A DNA stretch of 64,000 bases from UBA4742 sp963773335. GTDB lineage: Bacteria > Actinomycetota > Acidimicrobiia > Acidimicrobiales > Acidimicrobilacustridaceae. Made by a program: the position numbers and the translations under genes. The notes below the pieces were generated by a model, which saw only the letters and a list, made by a program, of their open reading frames with translations, searched no databases and had not been told where the DNA came from. The stretch lies in NCBI GenBank assembly GCA_963773335.1, contig CAVZAT010000004.1, positions 1,550,001-1,614,000 of the forward strand. The letters run 5' to 3'. Of the stretch, positions 61,161 to 64,000 are shown one piece after another (within the stretch, counting starts at the first letter, position 1; each line of letters opens with the position of its first letter).

Positions 61161-61790
61161 ATGACCCGCATGCTCCTGGTCCGCCACGGCCAGTCCGAAT
61201 GGAACGCGCTGGGCCGGTGGCAGGGCCAGGCCGATCCACCGCTGTCGCCGCTGGGTCGCGACCAGGCCCGCTCGGCGGCGGCCCGGCTCGGCGTGGTGGA
61301 CGTGATCGTCTCCTCCGACCTCGACCGGGCGCTCAGCACCGCGGCCATCCTGGCCGAGGGCCTGGGCGTGGGCCCGGTGCTGGTCGAGCCCCGGCTGCGC
61401 GAGCGCTCGGCCGGCGAGTGGTCGGGCCTGACCCGTGCCGAGATCGACCAGCAGTGGCCCGGCTACCTGGCCGAGCGGCTGCGGCCCCCGGGTTTCGAAC
61501 CCGACGACGTGGTGCGCGCCCGGGTCCGGTCCGCCCTCGACGAGGTCGCCCGGAACCACCCGGGCGCCGAGGTCCTGGTGGTCAGCCATGGCGGGGTGGT
61601 CTACGTGCTCGAGGAGGAGGCCGACCTGCCCTTCGCCCGGTTGCCCAACCTCGCCGGCCGCTGGGTCGACCACGACGGCGACCGCCTCCTGCTCGGCGAT
61701 CGAGTCGAGCTGGTCGACAACGTGGCGGCCGGGGCCACGGGGGCGCGCCCGACCGGCTCCGTGGTCGACGCCGACGACGAGCGGGTGTGA
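61161..61790 (+). CDS. Histidine phosphatase family protein (phosphoglycerate-mutase-like)
   Basis: A 209-residue protein. MTRMLLVRHGQSEWNALGRW starts with the R-H-G catalytic motif; SSDLDRALSTAAILAEG, ERSAGEWSGLTRAEIDQQWP and VLVVSHGGVVYVLEEEADL hold the other arginine, the acid and the second histidine. Single-domain size excludes the larger mutases. It dephosphorylates a sugar phosphate, alpha-ribazole-type or other small phosphate. The stop overlaps the next gene's GTG. Confidence 0.9.
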   Translation: MTRMLLVRHGQSEWNALGRWQGQADPPLSPLGRDQARSAAARLGVVDVIVSSDLDRALSTAAILAEGLGVGPVLVEPRLRERSAGEWSGLTRAEIDQQWPGYLAERLRPPGFEPDDVVRARVRSALDEVARNHPGAEVLVVSHGGVVYVLEEEADLPFARLPNLAGRWVDHDGDRLLLGDRVELVDNVAAGATGARPTGSVVDADDERV

Positions 61791-62275
61791 GCGTGATGGC
61801 GCTGCCCGTCGAGGTGGTGCGCAGCCCGCGACGGCGCAAGACGGTCTCGGCGGAGATCATCGACGGCGTGGTGCGCGTGCGCGTGCCCGCCTGGATGGAC
61901 GCGGCCGAGATCGATCGTCAGGTGGCCGAACTGGTGCCGCGCCTGGAGCGTCGGCTGCGCTCAGAGCACGTCGACCTGATGGCGCGGGCCCAGTGGTTGG
62001 CCCGTCGGTTCGCGCTGCCCCAGCCCACCTCGGTCGAATGGTCCGACAACCAGCGCCGCCAATGGGGTTCGTGCCAGGTGCACAGCGGCGAGATCCGCCT
62101 GTCCCGGCGTCTGGCCGACTACCCGTCGTGGGTGGTCGACTACGTGCTGGTGCATGAGCTGACCCACCTGGTGCACGCCGACCACTCGCCGGCGTTCCGG
62201 GCCCTGGTGGATCGCTATCCCCGCGCCGAGCGGGCCCGCGGCTTCCTCATCGCCAAGGATCTCGACCCCGGCTAG
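61787..62275 (+). CDS. YgjP/SprT-type metallopeptidase
   Basis: A 162-residue protein starting with GTG in a GTGA overlap (VSVMALPVEVVRSPRRRKTV), or at the ATG three codons on. RRQWGSCQVHSGEIRLSRRL is the family W-G-S-C block; YVLVHELTHLVHADHSPAFR is the zinc-binding H-E-x2-H...H motif. A DUF45-type zinc peptidase of unknown substrate, often co-transcribed with small-molecule phosphatases or ATPases. It converges on the AarF gene with a 4-base stop overlap. Confidence 0.9.
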   Translation: MSVMALPVEVVRSPRRRKTVSAEIIDGVVRVRVPAWMDAAEIDRQVAELVPRLERRLRSEHVDLMARAQWLARRFALPQPTSVEWSDNQRRQWGSCQVHSGEIRLSRRLADYPSWVVDYVLVHELTHLVHADHSPAFRALVDRYPRAERARGFLIAKDLDPG

Positions 62276-63705
62276 GTCCGGTCCGGCGCGCTCGCGGCCC
62301 CGCCCCCGGCCCGGTGGTCCCGCCAGCTCGCCTCCTGGGCCCCGAGCCGCGTGGCCGGTGCCGCGCCCGTGCGGTACTCGGCCACGATGGCGCGCCACGG
62401 CCCGTGGGCGCCGAGCAGACCGAGCACCCCGCTGATGCCCCACACCACCCGATCGACCAGCACGAACGACGGGGGCATGTCCAGGGCGGCAAGGACATCG
62501 GCGTAGGGACCGTTGGCGTCGAGCAGCGACCGCATGGCCTCACCCGCGTAGGCCGGGGTGAACGTGAACTCGTCGGTCAGGTAGGCGCGGTAGGGGGCGC
62601 TGACACAGGCGAACACCCGCTCCGGGTCGAGCCCGTGGCCGGAGGCCAGGAACCCGGCTCCGACCATGGCCTCGGTGGTAGCGGCTGCGTCGACCGCCAG
62701 CACGGCGTCGAACACCGCCATGAAGCCGTCGAACACGTCAGGGTCAAGCTCCTTGACCAGGCCGAAGTCGAGCACGGTGACCCGACCGGACGGGTCGAAG
62801 CGGTAGTTGCCCGGGTGCGGATCGGCGTTGAAGCGCCGCTCCACCAGGATCGACGACTGGGCGAAGCGGAAGATGGCCTCGCCCGCCCGGTCCCGAATCG
62901 CCCGGTCGGCCTCAGCCCGCAGCTGGGCGAAGGTCCAACCGTCGGCCCAGGCGGTGGTCAGCACCCGCCGACCGGATCGTTCGGCCACCACCTCGGGGAC
63001 ACCCAGGAAGGGATGGCCGCGGAACCGGTCGGCGAAGGCCTGCTGGTTGGCGGCCTCGATCCGGTAGTCGAGCTCGTCGGCCAACCGGTCGACCAGTTCG
63101 TCGGCCAGGCCGTCCACGTCCACGCCGGGCAGCAGCCGCGCCGAGAGGACCGACCCCATCCGGCGGGCGTCGGCCAGATCGCTGCCGATGGTCTCCTCCA
63201 GTCCCGGGTACTGCACCTTGACGGCCACCGGACGACCGTCGAACAGCTCGGCTCGATGGACCTGCCCGATCGAGGCCGCCGCCACCGGTACGGGATCCCA
63301 ACGGCGGAACAGGTCGCGGGGGTCCGCGCCCAGCTCGTGTCGCACCACGCTCGCGGCGAGATCCCCGGACATGGGGGGCACCTGCGCCTGGAGCTGGGCC
63401 AGCGACTCCTGGGCCTCGGGGGGCAGCCCGTCAACCACGAACGAGAGCATCTGGCCCAGCTTCATCGCCGCGCCCTTCATCTGGCCCAGCTGACGGGTCA
63501 CGTCGTCGGCCGAGCGGACCAACAGCGCGTCGTCGAGCTCGGTCCGCCGAGTCGACCCGGCGAACGCCCGCCGCAACCGGGTGACCACCAGATCGGCCCC
63601 CCGCCTCAGGGCCAGGCCGACCAGACGACCACGACGGGCCCAGCGGGACGAAACGGGCCGACCGTCCGGGGATGCGGGACCGGCCGGGCTGGCCGGTCCG
63701 GTCAC
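62272..63705 (-). CDS. AarF/UbiB/ABC1 family atypical kinase
   Basis: A 477-residue protein starting with GTG. GQMKGAAMKLGQMLSFVVDG contains the K-x-G-Q motif that sets this family apart; ASIGQVHRAELFDGRPVAVK, VQYPGLEETIGSDLADARRM, NADPHPGNYRFDPSGRVTVL and DFGLVKELDPD give the ATP- and metal-binding residues of the protein-kinase-like fold. UbiB relatives act in quinone or isoprenoid lipid homeostasis and usually show ATPase rather than kinase activity. It starts inside the stop of the gene upstream (GTGA). Confidence 0.92.
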   Translation of the reverse strand: MTGPASPAGPASPDGRPVSSRWARRGRLVGLALRRGADLVVTRLRRAFAGSTRRTELDDALLVRSADDVTRQLGQMKGAAMKLGQMLSFVVDGLPPEAQESLAQLQAQVPPMSGDLAASVVRHELGADPRDLFRRWDPVPVAAASIGQVHRAELFDGRPVAVKVQYPGLEETIGSDLADARRMGSVLSARLLPGVDVDGLADELVDRLADELDYRIEAANQQAFADRFRGHPFLGVPEVVAERSGRRVLTTAWADGWTFAQLRAEADRAIRDRAGEAIFRFAQSSILVERRFNADPHPGNYRFDPSGRVTVLDFGLVKELDPDVFDGFMAVFDAVLAVDAAATTEAMVGAGFLASGHGLDPERVFACVSAPYRAYLTDEFTFTPAYAGEAMRSLLDANGPYADVLAALDMPPSFVLVDRVVWGISGVLGLLGAHGPWRAIVAEYRTGAAPATRLGAQEASWRDHRAGGGAASAPDRT

Positions 63706-64000
63706 CGGGGGGCCTGGCCCGGCGGGGTGTCGATACCGGTCGGATCGTGGCCGGACGCACCGGCCTCGGCCGACGCCAGGCCACCGATCTCCGTGCCCTC
63801 GGGCAAGCTCGCGGCGGCGCCCGCCACGCTCGGCAGGTCGGCGAAGGTCCCCAACCGGAAGCCGTACTCCTTGACCGCGTGGCGCACGGTGCCGGAGGTC
63901 AGCGACGCCAGCTCGTCGTCCCAGCGGTAGCCCCAGGCGTATCGGGCCCGGTCGGGGTCGTCCGGACCCCCAGGGTGGGTGATGAGCTCGGCCGAGCGGG
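63702..64000 (-). CDS. Partial gene of unknown function at the right edge
   Basis: An open frame enters from beyond the right edge and ends at 63702, overlapping the AarF start. The visible 98 or so residues read RSAELITHPGGPDDPDRARY, then AWGYRWDDELASLTSGTVRH, AVKEYGFRLGTFADLPS and a glycine/alanine-rich tail. No signature motif is recognised. Four-base coupling suggests it is co-transcribed with the AarF protein. The N-terminal part lies outside the window. Confidence 0.55.
   Translation of the reverse strand, partial: RSAELITHPGGPDDPDRARYAWGYRWDDELASLTSGTVRHAVKEYGFRLGTFADLPSVAGAAASLPEGTEIGGLASAEAGASGHDPTGIDTPPGQAPR

Noticed and set aside
61490..61506. Second T-loop-like GGGTTTCGAACCCG
   Set aside because: Lies inside the histidine phosphatase reading frame; no cloverleaf partners.

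Overview
The window is very GC-rich DNA, densely packed with genes and rich in GTG starts and GTGA/ATGA start-stop overlaps. The gene content points to an actinobacterium outside the classical mycelial groups, most likely class Acidimicrobiia. The evidence is mycothiol glycosyltransferase MshA, a Rex-siroheme-hemA-hemC cluster, an RsiG/AmfC-type anti-sigma factor, DUF222-HNH and DUF3040 proteins, and many SnoaL-like, VOC, amidohydrolase and CoA-transferase family genes. This is inference from families, not a taxonomic test. I see no rRNA, tRNA, CRISPR array, insertion sequence or prophage. No stretch above about 300 bases lacks a gene.

Layout. 0-4 kb: small catabolic-type genes (VOC, a collapsed Rieske gene, amidohydrolase, methyltransferase, SnoaL-like). 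4-9.4 kb: a MerR/cobalamin-binding regulator with the W-x9-EH signature of AdoCbl photoreceptors, followed by SDR, FAD oxidoreductase, DUF1365 and cyclopropane-fatty-acyl synthase. A shared 12-base inverted-repeat motif lies in front of the regulator and in front of the oxidoreductase, suggesting a light/oxidative-stress lipid-modification regulon. 9.4-20 kb: lactate-type FMN dehydrogenase, enoyl-CoA hydratase, CMD and VOC proteins, a Tat lipoprotein phosphoesterase, a secreted NlpC/P60 hydrolase, a divergent MFS/TetR pair with a palindromic operator, a phytanoyl-CoA-type dioxygenase and uppP. 20-31.8 kb: HNH nuclease, ECF sigma factor with a membrane partner, a divergent XRE-cupin/EamA pair with two perfect palindromes, DUF3040, TrmH, CaiB, CDF exporter, and aldehyde plus iron alcohol dehydrogenases. 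31.9-42.9 kb: a 1095-residue FtsK-like protein whose three ATPase domains all lack the Walker lysine, an oligopeptide-type binding lipoprotein, a glutamine-synthetase family enzyme, an FGGY kinase, a PLP decarboxylase, GNAT and VOC proteins. 43-50 kb: cupin-like protein, pantothenate kinase, a DhlA-like haloalkane dehalogenase, TetR, and hemC-hemA-siroheme-rex. 50-57 kb: membrane protein, acyl-CoA ligase, CAP-domain protein, ABC exporter, DUF62 SAM hydrolase with a 29-residue partner, and proC. 57-64 kb: YbjN, mshA, XRE regulator, an RsiG homologue, a MoaD-membrane protein fusion, histidine phosphatase, YgjP-type metalloprotease, AarF kinase and a partial gene.

A striking technical feature is the clustering of single-base frameshifts in the first 22 kb (Rieske, small membrane protein, SDR x2, FAD oxidoreductase, FMN dehydrogenase, MFS x4, SnoaL, HNH). 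Reading frames in the remaining 42 kb are almost all intact. Homologous protein sequence resumes immediately after each shift, so indel errors in assembly are at least as likely as real decay. The most interesting biology is the MoaD-membrane fusion, the triply degenerate FtsK-like protein, the RsiG-type c-di-GMP motif pair and the putative B12-light regulon.
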